Assembly: GCA_014529385.2 (NCBI GenBank)
Contig: CM043961.1
Span: 11,073,478-11,137,477, forward strand
Length of the DNA: 64,000 nt
Source: Adiantum capillus-veneris
Taxonomy: Eukaryota > Streptophyta > Polypodiopsida > Polypodiales > Pteridaceae
Reading direction: 5' to 3'
The position numbers and the translations under genes are program-made. The notes below the pieces were generated by a model. It ran no database searches. It was not told where the DNA came from and saw only the letters and a program-made list of their open reading frames with translations. Each line of letters opens with the position of its first letter. Positions within the stretch are counted from its first letter, which is position 1. Below are positions 33,070 through 44,764 of this stretch, piece after piece.

Positions 33070-34037
33070 GCAGCAACCATAGACACTTGGGGAAATAGGT
33101 GGACGACCTGGGTAACACCTGAGGGAGATGAAATGCCACCACTCGTACCCTTAAATATGCTAGAAGCAATGCATATAGCTTCTGACAAGACTCATCCTCA
33201 TATAACAAAGAGAACATACAAGTGGGTCCCTAAATCTTCTTTAGCGACCATAGCTAGTGCTAAAAAATAGAAGCCTTGTAAGAAACGTCCCACTCGCCCC
33301 AAGAAATGTAAGGAAACGTGGCAGTGGATTCCTAAACGACTATTGGAAGCCCAATGCTACTATCAAGGAAATGATCAAATCTGGGTGCCAAAACGTAGAT
33401 TGTGTCCGTACCTGTCACCTGACACATGTGAGCTCAATCCTGTGGCTCCAAAACAAACTGAAGATCATGGAAAGGAAAAAATCACGGAATGCTACACACC
33501 TGCTCCATAGCTAGTTTGGTTACCGAAGAAAGAAATATTTGTTCCACCTAGCTCAGGAACAACGAAATCAAATGAAGCTTCTTGCTCTTCGTGTAGTTCC
33601 TATATGGAAATAGAAGCTTCAACACAACCTCCACCTACCATTGTACATATCCATACAAGCAAGAAAGAGTTTGCACCTCCCGTTGTAAGTTTGCCACCTA
33701 CAACAACGTTGCAAATAAAATCATGGGAGAGTATCTTACCACCCTTGCAACTAGATGAAATGCATAGGGCAGTCAAAAACTATTGGTTAAAGCCTTCACC
33801 TATAACAACTTGGAACAACTGGTTTCAAAAGGTGACGACATCATTCCAAAAGGTATGATCTACCCAAGGAAGGGGGGAGTGTTTGCTGACATCCATCATT
33901 CGCTTGGTTCCCTCTCAACCTTCCTCCCTGACCTCTCAATCACCAATCTTAGGGAATGTATATATGAAGCCTTATACTCACAAAAAAACAAAAATAATAA
34001 AGAGCAAGAGAAATTAGCAAACGAGTATGCACAATAA
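33070..34037 (+). pseudogene. Athila-like post-protease and post-integrase remnant, pol deleted
   Basis: 33070-33183 encodes IDTWGNRWTTWVTPEGDE and LNMLEAMHIASD, which in the sister copy (57550-57350) lie before RT. At about 33184 it switches directly to KTHPHITKRTYKWVPK, which in the sister copy (about 53115) lies after integrase. So RT, RNase H, integrase and a second protease-like domain are missing. The rest (WIPKRLLEAQCYYQGNDQIWVPK; KSWESILPPLQLDEMHRAVKN; MIYPRKGGVFADIHHS) matches 52236-53060 reversed. Several stops are present. Confidence 0.85.
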
Positions 34038-35437
34038 AAGTCAAAACATTGACCTAGACCTACACATTCACATCCGGTACACTAAAACAGAAACCTATGT
34101 CGTAAAACACCTTTGATCCTCATCACTTGAGTGATGGAGGGTAGGTAAGATTGATACGATAGGAGTGTTTCTATTTTAGAGTTTAGGGATTAGCAAAGTT
34201 CCTTCTTCCCAGTGATGTTGTTAGGATTTGGACCTTCATGGAATCTTTCTCTCATCCACTTTTCAAATCAAGCGCAACCATCAACACAAATAGGTGTTTC
34301 TTGTCCATTAGCATTGCCCCTTATCTTTTTGCATCCATGTTTGTTTGCTTTAATTGTGATTGGTAGCATAATATCCAACACATTTTCTTAGTATCAAACA
34401 TTAAATTCAATGTAATTTTTTGTCATAATCACTTGTTTAGGTTTAAAAATCAAGCAGTCCGACTAAGCTAGTTTGACCAAGCTAGGTGTTAGAGATCTTC
34501 TCTTAATACCATGGGGAATGCCTTCCTAATCATCAATGGCTACTTAGGTTCTTAATCCGATTTAGGCAGCATTGTGTGAAATGTACTCTAGGGATTTCTA
34601 GTGGGCTTAGTCCCAATTGACCTTTAGCTTAAGTATTATAAAGGGAGTTTACTAGTGTGATGAGCCTAGGGAGGGTAACAGTGTTATATGACCCCCCAAA
34701 GTTACAAAATTAAAATGCTGAAAACGTACAAAACAAAAAAGTCAAGTGCCACAATGTAAAATCTTAAGCTGGAAGAGAAATCTCAGCTTGATTTGGTACT
34801 CCACTCACATGTATCGCCTATGGTACTAGAGCCCTAGAGGTTCTAGTGTGGGCGCTTTTCCTTCAAAAGAAAAAAACCCAAGGCATACACAATAAGCACA
34901 CACATCAAAATTGAAACAATGTGAAAAGACTTTGGGGGGTCAAAGAAAAAAAAATAAGTCAGGTGATGATTTCATGAGCCATTCCTTTTATCGTAGCTTA
35001 ACTACAAGGTCTTCTAGGTATAGCCTCTAGTCAGCCCTCGAGCATGAAATACCTAGCTCTCGCGCTTAAACAACTTAATTGACCAGATAAAATTAAGAAG
35101 CTTGCCCATGGTATTAATAGTCGATCTTTAGTGCCTTTCGACCGTTAAATTAGCAACCCCAGACTTGTTTAATTTTTTACCTTTACAACTGTTTATGTGT
35201 TTGACTATATTGCAATTTAATGTTTATTGCTTCCAAATGGTTTAAAATTTTGTTACCAATCAAATTGTCTGCCTACAATTGTATATGCTTTTAAAATGTA
35301 TATGAGAATGCAATTACTATGCCAATGTTGTTTGATTTTGTAGTGACTGCAGAATGCTAAAGACATTCATCTCAAATGCTCTTCCACCTCGATGAAAGAG
35401 ATTCAACTCAATAGCTTCCGAGGATGGAGTCTACATC
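34038..35437 (+). other. Athila-like 3' non-coding region
   Basis: About 1.4 kb without coding signal. It matches 50436-51700 reversed (for example GTTAGGATTTGGACCTTCAT and GAAATCATCACCTGACTTAT-type stretches), so it is a conserved family component and not unrelated DNA. Confidence 0.75.
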
Positions 35438-35450
35438 TGGAAGGGGGACA
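35438..35450 (+). other. Athila-like polypurine tract
   Basis: TGGAAGGGGGACA directly precedes the LTR start TGTTAACC. Confidence 0.9.
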
Positions 35451-35756
35451 TGTTAACCCTCACGCACATTCCTATCACCTAAGACGTACGCCGTATTATT
35501 TATTTGGTAGAGTCAGGTACCGGGCTTGTCGGTCCAATAAGAAAAGGGTAAGAGTGATCGCCGATGAGAGGTGCACTCTAATTGCAACATTCAAGGGATT
35601 AGTTGGCTAAGCATGGGTGCCCAAGTGTGAATGGGGCGAGCTCATATAAAAGTCAACTAAACCTAAAAATAACTCATTCTCTCATTTGTGCAATTGAAGA
35701 GTGCTCTTGCTCCATCTTCATCTTCTTCTTCTTCACCTCTTTGTGTGTGTGTATGC

Positions 35757-35797
<41 letters not shown>

Positions 35798-35863
35798 TGT
35801 GTGCGATCGAGCATTGCAGCGGCGAGGCGATTGAGCACGGCATAGTGGCGTCTCCCTCTTCTC

Positions 35864-35867
35864 GCGG
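35864..35867. repeat. Target-site duplication GCGG, left
   Basis: Recurs at 38580-38583 on the other side of the solo LTR. Confidence 0.8.
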
Positions 35868-36126
35868 TGAGGCGGTCCGGGGCGGGCAACAAGAAGAGCA
35901 ACCTCTAGACACCCTTCAAGGCTCCCGTGCTGCTCAATGGGGCTGGGGCACAACACAACACAAACCAAACCAACAAACCCCCAGTCAAATCCCAACTACA
36001 CAAGGGGCACCACTTAGTTTAAGAGCGAACTAGGACGCAAAAGAGGAGAATCGTTAGAGCAACCCACAAACAAGCAAGGAATTTACACTAACCCTAACAC
36101 CAATGGAACACTCTCACACACTAAAA

Positions 36127-36205
<79 letters not shown>

Positions 36206-38579
36206 TGGTGCTCGGGCTGCTTTGAAGTGTATCGTTAATGATCAAGCAAACATAAATATATATATGTAAGAAAGAGAGAGAAAGGGGGAGGGGGTTCTTG
36301 TTGCATTAATACCTTCTTACAAATCTGTCATGACAAATCAAAGTGAGATTAGTATTTGTTCAACATAGCTTGCGTAAATTTCACCACAACACATCACAAG
36401 AAAAGCCACCCCAATCACTGTCTTAAGGCCAGGGGAGTCCTCTCCACCCTGTCGCCCTCTTACAGTATGTGGGATTTATGGCTAGATTGATGACAACACC
36501 AGAGACAAGCTATCAAGAACTTAACAAAAAACACCAAGACACTTACGCATCATTGTTGTCCATTACTTCACGTTGGAAGGGAGACAAAGTATCCAAGCTT
36601 AGTCCAAATCCACCCTCCTTGATTCAGCAAATGTTGGGCTTACACTAGTAGGAGATATGATAGATTTCCTACTCTCAATTGAATGATCACTCTCTCTCTT
36701 ACAATGGCATAGAGTTCCCTTGCTAATCCCCTATTACAACACATGCACATGCATAAGACAATGAGCTTCCACTCAAGAGCTCCTTCTAGAGAGGTTGAGC
36801 TTGGCTTCTCAAGCTATAGCATAGTGCTCTTGCTTAAGGCTCCCCCTTTTGTGCTAGCTACACCCTCCTTTTATAGCAATTTTGAAGGCTAGGGTTACTC
36901 CTCTAACCATGGTTGGGTTAGATTTTCAGCCATTTATCTAATTTCTTTTGCTTGGAATTATCAAGAAGTTGGTGGGGAAAGAGAGAGGAGAGAAATGGAG
37001 GTGATAGGACTTTTCATAGTGGGTTAGTGTTAGTAGAGTTAGTATTAATTTACAAATGGAATTGGATATTTACAATGGGAGTATCCATGTAGGATACAAA
37101 TAAGGAAGAAAAACTCTTAAGAGGTAAGAAAAGGTGGATTTCTTACAAGGTTGATGCTCCAAGTGTCTTGAGTAGGGCCAATTTTGACGCTTGTTGACGG
37201 TCCACTAGCTTTGACGGTACATTTTTTCTCCACTCTTGACCTTCCTTGAGAGACAAGGTAATTGAAGCTGAGTAATCAACCACCATGATGCTGTCTTTTA
37301 AGAGAAGAGGCTGAATTTTGTGGTTTTTTTTATAGATATGGGTAAATTGGAGAAGGAAAAATGAGACTAGGTGGTCAATTTTGGAATGGAATTGTGTGTG
37401 GGAGGTATGAGTTCACCATGGTTTCTCTTATTCTTCAAGGTTGAGGAGAAGGTGAGTAGGGTGCAGAGAGGAGTGGTGAGAGAGGTGGGGATGATGAGTG
37501 GAGAAGTGTGTGTGAAAGAGGAAAATGATAAAGTGGAAGAGAGAGTGTGGCTGCATAGCATGGGAAAACTGGGGTCCACTAATAAAATCATAGCTCACAG
37601 CTCGTAGCTCAAAAAAATATGAAAAAATTTGAGACAAAAGTTCAGCCCACGAGCTACAACTTTTGTTTGTATCACCTTTTCAAATTCGGAGAGCAAGTGA
37701 ACTTTAAAAATTCAGCAAAACCGACCGTTTTTTTCCACTGCACAAGGTCCTTGTGGGGTCCTTCTTTGGATGATTCTTTTGAATACCTCCAAGAGTGAGC
37801 CCTCCATAGTGCATGTATGCATGCCACCTACCCTTGACCTTATTTGGTAGGTCTATAATTGAAGATATTGTTGAGATCATGATATAAGTGAATAGTACAA
37901 CTAAGAAAATCAAATATTGAGGGGTCTAAAAAATATGTACATGTCAAATATAAATAATATAAGTGAAAAAAATATAAAGGGGTCAAAAGAAATCTCTCTC
38001 ATTATGAGGCTAAGATAAAATTTTTGGTGTTTTAATTTAAAAAAAACAAAATAGATGTAGGAAGGGAAAAATCATAATAGTGAAAAAATATACACATAAA
38101 TAAAACTAGTTTTTTTTGGATTTTTGTCGGGGTGGAGTTACACCAAATATAAGAGAAGCTTACATGAAAATATTTCTATATGGAATAAAGAGTATGAAAA
38201 ATGGTAAGAAAAATTGTGGTAATGGTGAGGCAATGTACATAGCATAAATAACACACACCTAGGTAGAAATATTTAAATAAATACCAAAATAATTATGAAA
38301 AAATCTTTTATTTAGGCCCTATATACAAAGAAATATTTACATACGCATGGGCCATAATATACTTATATTTTTTATATTTTTTATTTTTTTTGGCTCAACT
38401 AGCCCAATGCCTAGCTAATTGAGGGTTTTTTATTTCAGTAAGGAGATATGGGAAAAGTCCCCTAACTCACACGCACCTATATACAGTGAAATGGTAGGGA
38501 TAGCCATAGCGTTTGGGTGAATTTGGTAGGGTGGAGTAACTTACTATGGTAATTATGGAGAGCCGAAAAACGGCTATCA
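35868..38579 (-). mobile_element. Solo LTR of the Tat-like family (2712 bp)
   Basis: Plus-strand start TGAGGCGGTCCGGGGCGGGC and end CGGCTATCA match the two Tat-like LTRs, with lower identity in the middle. No internal sequence is attached and the flanks are duplicated, so it is best explained by recombination between the LTRs of an earlier full insertion. A (GA)n run lies at 36130-36201. Confidence 0.9.
36130..36201 (+). repeat. (GA)n microsatellite
   Basis: About 70 bp of GA in the solo LTR. Confidence 0.95.
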
Positions 38580-38583
38580 GCGG
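38580..38583. repeat. Target-site duplication GCGG, right
   Basis: Matches 35864-35867. Confidence 0.8.
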
Positions 38584-38743
38584 CAAGAATCCTCCACGAC
38601 AGCAAGCGTAGAGCGGTGAGTGACACACCATCGTCTTCTTTGAGCTTACTAGTTTAGGCTAGTTGCATGCTTGGAGCCAACTGTGGCTCGCACACAGTGT
38701 ATTGGCAAGTTTCTTGCATTGACACGTGCGACATACGCACACA

Positions 38744-38748
38744 ATAGG
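38744..38748. repeat. Target-site duplication ATAGG, right
   Basis: Matches 7507-7511; it closes the Athila-like element. Confidence 0.95.
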
Positions 38749-39423
38749 CCGAAGAGAAGTTTAGCCTTGTCCCTAGATTCTCAAAGAGACCCTTCCAAAA
38801 ATTACTGATCATTCTAGGATCTCTATCCAACACTATGGACATTGGCAAGCCATGGTACTTGAAGGTTTGTGAAATGAAGAGGGTTGCCATTTGATGGGCT
38901 TTGATGGTCTTTTTGACATGTATAAAATGAGCTTGGTTACTAAACCTATCCACTATCATCCATATTCCCGTATTCCCATGGATAGCCTTAGGCAATCCAA
39001 AGATAAAATCCATGGATATGCTCTCCCATGGTGAATTAGGGATTGGGAAAGGTTGAAGCAATCCAGGTTGCTTCCCTCTATCAAACTTCATGTTTTGGTA
39101 TACCACACATTTAGAAACATACTCTTGTATGTTTTCTTTCATGGTAGGCCAATAGAAATATGTTTGAATCCCTTTTAGGGCAGATTAAATCCCTCTATGC
39201 CCCGCATAAGGAGGAGCATGAGATTCATACATTACTTTCTCATGTAGTGATTAGTGACGCATAGTCTATTGCCATAGAGAAGATAACTATCTTGTAAAGT
39301 AAATGGTTCCTCTTTATTCCCTAGTGCAAGGGCTGAAATCACATCTCTAAAATCGGGATCAATAACATACTCATCTATCATGGAAGATAGATCATTGTGA
39401 GTTGCTATGGAAACCCCATTCAC
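38749..39423 (-). pseudogene. Chromovirus integrase N-terminal half
   Basis: Minus-strand frame: a linker (39423-39232), then ESHAPPYAGHRG (the His pair of the HHCC finger), a TAA near 39185, then KCVVYQNMK where the second Cys of the usual CxxC is Tyr. The core follows: SISMDFIFGLPKA (first Asp), VDRFSNQAHFI, GLPMSIVLDRDPRM (second Asp) and RLNFSSAY, stopping at the Athila-like LTR. The remaining part with the Glu is at 7510-6692. Confidence 0.92.
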
Positions 39424-39559
39424 TCTCGACCGTCTCGAGAGTGCATCAGCTACTTGATTATGCTTTCCAGCTATGTGAGCAATATGAAAATGAAATTACA
39501 AAAGAAAATTTTCCGACGTCATTTGTTTGTTGGAGAGCTTGGTCTACGTCATGAAGTAT

Positions 39560-39835
39560 TAAGACTTTGGTGATCCGTTCACAGAATGAAAGGAGTCCCC
39601 AATAAATAGTGCTTCCATGAGTTTAAGGAATGTAGAACTACGAGGAGTTCCTTTTCATATATGCCTAGAGCTTGCTGAACAGGATGGACTCTTCGACTTT
39701 CATAGGCTATGGCGTGCCCTTCTTGGAGCAAAACAGCTCCAAGGCAATCACCACAAGCGTCACATTGGACCTCAAATGGCTTTGAGAGATCTGGTAGTGT
39801 AAGCACAGGTTGAGAGATAAGCTTTTCGAAAGCAT
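39560..39835 (-). pseudogene. Chromovirus RNase H
   Basis: MLTLPDLSKPFEVQCDACGD, GAVLLQEGHAIAYESRR and YEKELLVVLHSLNSWKHYL: the RNase H domain of Ty3/gypsy pol, with the first Asp and the Glu of YEKEL visible. It is broken on both sides by stops and frameshifts. Confidence 0.9.
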
Positions 39836-39916
39836 TATTCTCCTTGGCAGACCATGTATACCTAACGTTTTTCTTTGTTAGGTCATATAATGGTCCTGCT
39901 ATTAGTGAGAAATTTT

Positions 39917-40831
39917 CTATGAAGAGTTTATAGGTTTATAGTATGCACACATACCTATAAAGCTTCTTAGTTCATGAAGATTCCTTGGATTAGGCCATCC
40001 TTTTATTACCTCTAGCTTTAATGGCTCCATTTGGATGCCATCTTGAGAGATAATGTGACCTAAATACTGAATCTCTTGTAAGAAAAACTCACTTTTCTTT
40101 CGATTAATATAAAGTTTATTCTCTCGTAGAACTTGAAATACTACCTGGAGGTATTCCTTGTGTTTGTCTAGTGAATTAGAGTAGATGATAATATCATCAA
40201 AGAACACTCCAGTAAAGGTTCGGTGAGGCCCGAACAGCTTCTCCATCAAGCGGTTGAATGTGGCTGGTGCCTTGGTCAAGCCAAAAGGCATGACAATGTA
40301 TTTGTACAAACCAAACGTAGTGCGAAATGCGGTCTTTACAATGTCTTTATCAACTTTCCTTATTTGATGATAGCCACTTTTTAGGTTAATCCTACTGAAG
40401 TAGGTCGATCCTTGTAGCTTATCAAATAGGTCTTCTCCCTGTGGAACGGGAAACCTATTCTTGATAGTGATCCTATTTAGTGCTCTATAGTTGACATACA
40501 TACGATATGTGCCATCTTTCTTTTGCACTAATAACACATGTGAGCAAAATGGAGATGAGCTAGGCCTAACCATGCCCTTTTCAACTAACTCATGCACTTG
40601 CCGCATAATCTCCTCTTGTTGAGATTGAGAAACTCTATAAGGAGGTTTAGCCGCGGATATGGTGTGTGGCCTTTGGGAGTTGACATACTTTGCCATTTTT
40701 TCAGTTAAGTCCGCACAAAATTGTTGTTTTTGCTCTCCAAAATCCATCCTTTTGAAGACAATGGCTTTGAGATGTAGGTCCCAAAACTTGTCTACATATT
40801 TGTGAATGGACTCATAGGGACAAAGCTTCAA
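39917..40831 (-). pseudogene. Chromovirus gag-RT fragment joined by internal deletion
   Basis: A 304-residue open stretch. Residues 1-60 are gag capsid end (YESIHKYVDKFWDLHLKA, VNSQRPHTIS). It passes directly into RT (PPYRVSQSQQEEIMRQVHEL, VLLVQKKDGTYRMYVNYRAL, INLKSGYHQIRKVDKD, MPFGLTKAPATFNRLM, catalytic FFDDIIIYS, YLGHIISQDGI, LRSFIGMCAYY). The gag end and the protease are absent, so an in-frame deletion fused gag to RT near 40660. Confidence 0.92.
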
Positions 40832-41790
40832 TCTTCACCATTCGGTGAGTACTTTGTCTTTGGCATCGGTGGCCAAAAGCTGCTTCATGATGGAAGCTCT
40901 TAAAGCTTTCCATGTTCATGGAGCTTCACCGTTGGCCCGTAGGCTAGACCACCATTGCCTGGCGGACTTTTGAAAGTGCAAAGCTACATGGTGTAGCTTA
41001 GAGGACTCCGTGAAGCCCTCATCTCCAAACGCCGCATCGAATTCTTGGATAAAGGCCAAGACTTTGTCCGCGGCACCAAAGGTGACATTGTAGGTAAGGA
41101 AAGAGATGCCTCTTCTTTTTGATGGTTCAAAAGTTGCACCATCGCTTTCTTTAGAAGATGAAGAATTTGAGGAAGATGGAGAAGAGGGTGACCTCTTTCT
41201 CTCCTTTTTCTTGCCTTGGTTATCTTTGTCCGCACCATCACTTTCTTCATAAGAGGAATAGGATGAAGAAGATGGAGAAGAGGGTGTCCTCTTTCTTGCC
41301 TTTTTCTTCTATGGCTTTTTGTCATCCCTCTTTGAATTAGGGTGTTGAGAAGTGTGCAATGGCCTTCTCCGTTTAGGTGGGGATGGGGACCGTTTTGCCT
41401 GGCCACCATCTTTGTGGAGCCATCTCTGTCAAGGTGATAGGAGACTCACTTCTTTCTTGTTCCTTAGGTGGGGACTCTTGAGTTCTCCTTTTGGAAGGAG
41501 ATGCGTCATCAAAGAGAAAATTTTTGAGCCCTTCATATTTCTTCCCGAATCAAAGAGAGGCCTCTTTTGGAAGGCTTGCAAGGAGGCTTCCTAGTACTCT
41601 CTTGTCATGGTGGGGAGCTAAGAGAATCCCATGAGCACGAAACTGCCATTGCACTTCACTTTGGAGGGATGGATTGCCCATGGCTTTGTTGAAGCCTAGA
41701 AACAAGGTAGTTAACGAGCATAGGGGCATCATTAGTAGCCTGCTCATTAGCAAAATCAAAACTATCAACATCACTCTCTTAACTATTGTC
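40832..41790 (-). pseudogene. Chromovirus gag N-terminal and capsid
   Basis: Minus-strand gag in several frames: NPSLQSEVQWQFRAHGI near 41660, a basic Ser/Pro/Lys-rich part with two similar blocks (RKRTPSSPSSSS near 41290 and KRSPSSPSSS near 41180), then capsid with ISFLTYNVTF, DAAFGDEGFTES and ARQWWSSLRANGEA near 40930. Related to the plus-strand gag at 44895-45900. Confidence 0.8.
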
Positions 41791-42180
41791 AGTCATTCTA
41801 AAAAATTTTAGGTGTACTTTGGCACTTCAAGCCCTAGTTGCTACTCCTCTTTACCCCTTTAGAAAAAGCACTCAAGCTACTATACATGTGGCTCGAATAC
41901 CATTAATTGCAAGGAATAGAAGAGAGGTTCTTTCAACACCAAAACATCACCGACTCCTGTCAAGCTTCTAATAGCTCAATAGTGGTTAAGATGTAGGGAA
42001 TCTCCGTAGGCCTCCACTATTAAGACCATAGCTCTCGACGGTGATGCCCCGTTATCTGCACAAAGGCAGGCGCACTGCAAGGCTAAAAAATCCCTATTCT
42101 ACTTACTCATTTGCAAATAATAATAACAACCATTTATAGCTAGCTTGTGGACCTCCCTTCTTGAGCAAGAAAAGAGAAAC
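41791..42180. other. Chromovirus 5' leader
   Basis: Non-coding stretch between the primer site and gag of the minus-strand chromovirus. Nothing else was recognised. Confidence 0.5.
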
Positions 42181-42198
42181 CTTGTGCTCTAATATGAA
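42181..42198 (-). other. Chromovirus primer binding site, degenerate
   Basis: The minus strand reads TTCATATTAGAGCACAAG after the LTR end TTACA. It resembles TGGTATCAGAGC (initiator-Met type) with several changes and lies at the same place as 44377-44394 in the plus-strand relative. Confidence 0.6.
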
Positions 42199-42764
42199 TG
42201 TAACATTTATTGGCTTAGTAACTTGTGTGTAGCAGAAAACAGAATGAACATAGTGAGCATTTCATTAGAATAGATTCCTAATGAGCATAACAAGAGTGCG
42301 TGGGTGAAGAGAGCAACAAAAAGCATAACGCCTAGTTAGATAGCATGAACAATACTTCAAAAGAGAGAGCAATTAAGCTATTGACAACAGTTGAGGCCGG
42401 ATTTACATGGAGCCGGTCCCCCCTCCAAAAGGCTTTGTATTATAGGTTTCTCCCATCAAGAGAGACATTTTACAATACAATTCTTTGCATTCCTTCAATA
42501 CTAGCTAGTGCAATGAATATGGTAGCTTCAAGCACTAAGGAAAACACTTATAAATCAATTCCCTCACGGTCTCAGACCAAGACCTCACACACCTTCAAAG
42601 ATGATGAGAGCTAGCGGGGTATGAGAGTACGTTGAGAGAAAGGAGTAGTCTTACGAGAAAGATGTACACCTCCTTAGATAATCACTCATATTATCATAGC
42701 ATAGCTTAGTAATTAGCATGGTAGAGGAGATGAGCATGCATTGAAGCTTGGCTCTTGGTTGGAC
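42199..42764 (-). repeat. Chromovirus 5' LTR, partial
   Basis: Matches positions 1-265 with a gap. Its inner 280 bp is also matched in reverse by 44090-44376. After 42764 the match to the 3' LTR stops, so the outer (U3) part is replaced or lost. Confidence 0.75.
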
Positions 42765-42796
42765 CCTTATACCTAGCATTTGTCTGACGAGAGAGA

Positions 42797-42830
<34 letters not shown>

Positions 42831-43030
42831 TTTTTCTCGCAAGACAAAGCAGATCCCTCCCTTCCTACTACCTCGTCAGCTCTAAATGCGTTGTGTATGC
42901 TAGTTGCCAGGTTTTTAAAGAGAGCAATGGATCCTCCAACCCCTTGAGAACTTGTCTCAACCTCCAGCGTCTTCAGTGCTGATTGATTTGATTGGTTTCC
43001 TTGATCTACAACCCTCATCAGTATATCACA
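42765..43030. other. Unassigned stretch with (GA)n
   Basis: A GA/GATA run at 42789-42830, then unique-looking sequence. No coding signal was seen. Confidence 0.4.
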
Positions 43031-43384
43031 CAGGCGTGCTCAAAAGGGATCAATGGTGGAGGAGAAAAACCCGAGGTGCGCCAATCGTGGACCGTGAGAT
43101 TCGACAATTGCCCCAAATTTACTAGTCTTCCCAAATTTACAAATTTTCCTCAAATTTACTAATCGGCCCACATTTACGATATGACATACTCGAATCCCCT
43201 ATATTTCAACGAACGCATGCGGGCGTAGTGGTTATTGCACATGGCTCGCAATGGGGAGGTCGCGTGTTCAAGACATGGGTGCGGACTGCCCCAAATTTAC
43301 AAGCCTACCCGAATTTACTTTTCTACTCGAATTTACCAAATGTCCCGAATTTACCAAAGATCCAATTTGAAGTTGCCCTTGCTA
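43031..43384 (+). mobile_element. TIR-bearing short repeat with tRNA-like boxes, copy 1
   Basis: Starts near AGGCGTGCTCAAAAGGGATC and ends near GATCCAATTTGAAGTTGC, imperfect inverted ends. Inside, words of the type CC(C/G)AATTTAC recur about eight times. A tRNA-like segment lies at 43216-43290: A-box-like GGGCGTAGTGG (43221) and B-box-like GTGTTCAAGAC (43264), which fits GTTCRANNC. Similar to 63556-63892. Confidence 0.6.
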
Positions 43385-43484
43385 AATAGTGTGGAGGATT
43401 TGCAACACACCCTTAGCTCTTTCAATGGCTTCTGTCATGCAACCAAGCACAGTGCACGGACAAAAAATCTCTTTGTTTGTTCTC

Positions 43485-44089
<605 letters not shown>

Positions 44090-44376
44090 AAAGATTGTAT
44101 TGTACCAAGTCTCTCTTGATGGAAGAATCTATAATACAAACGCCTTTTGGAGGGGGGACCGGCTCCAAGTAAATCCGGCCCTCAACTATTGTCATGTTCT
44201 TTAATACTCTCTCTCTTGAAAAAGTATTGTTAATGCCAAGTTAATTAAGTACTATGTTTATATTGCTACCATCAAGTAAGTTCACCCTCTATGTTCTCAA
44301 AGTGATCTCATAAAAATGCTGACTCTAATTCTCTTAATTCCGCTCTCCTCAAAGTTCATAGGCCATTTCCATTACA
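44090..44376 (+). repeat. End of chromovirus 5' LTR, inverted match to 42199-42480
   Basis: Reads TACAAACGCCTTTTGGAGGG, GACCGGCTCC and AAATCCGGCC, each the reverse complement of words at 42396-42440. The match continues more weakly to ...CCATTACA at 44376. It is the R-U5-like end of an LTR of the same family in opposite orientation. Confidence 0.75.
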
Positions 44377-44394
44377 TTAGTATCAGAGCATTGG
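44377..44394 (+). other. Chromovirus primer binding site
   Basis: TTAGTATCAGAGCATTGG, close to the initiator-Met-type TGGTATCAGAGC. Confidence 0.75.
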
Positions 44395-44764
44395 TTTCTA
44401 TTTTCTTTCTTAAGAAGAGAGGTCCTTACGTAGCCTATTAATGGTTGATTTTGTTAATTATATTAGGGTAAGTGGGACTGGGATCTATTATTGGTTTTGC
44501 TGAGCCCACTATGTGGGATATGATGCACACCTCCTCGAGAGCTTTGGTCTTAATAATGGGTCCTTTTTAGACTTGTCTACGGCTTTACCATTATTGAGCC
44601 ATAATAAGTTCAAAAGGAGCTATTCCTCGGCAATTCTGCTATGTTAGACCCACCCCAATGCTCTTTATAATTAACCAATTTGAGCCGTGGGTGTAGATAG
44701 TTAAGTGCTAATTTTCAAAGACCAAGAGCAATAGTAACTAAGGTTTTGAATTGCCAAAGAATAC
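44395..44764. other. Leader of plus-strand chromovirus
   Basis: Non-coding; nothing else recognised. Confidence 0.5.

Larger units (their letters stand above)
7512..38743 (+). mobile_element. Athila-like Ty3/gypsy element, non-autonomous, with nested insertions
   Basis: A plus-strand LTR element bounded by TGTTAACCC...CACA LTRs and an exact ATAGG duplication. It has a tRNA-Asp-type primer site, a long leader, gag with several zinc knuckles, a protease, a short post-integrase region, and a polypurine tract. RT, RNase H and integrase are absent, lost by one internal deletion near 33184. Its span of 31.2 kb is swollen by a Tat-like element in gag and a solo LTR in the 3' LTR; without these it would be about 8.9 kb. 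The primer site and domain set place it with the Athila group; a relative with pol lies at 49870-60600. Confidence 0.92.
35451..38743 (+). repeat. Athila-like 3' LTR, interrupted by a Tat-like solo LTR
   Basis: 35451-35867 and 38580-38743 together match the 5' LTR (7512-8188); about 577 bp once the insert is removed. The GT/GA stretch is much shorter here. Confidence 0.92.

Noticed and set aside
43216-43290. A genuine tRNA gene
   Set aside because: Pol III box-like words are present but the acceptor and anticodon stems do not pair; it is at most tRNA-derived.
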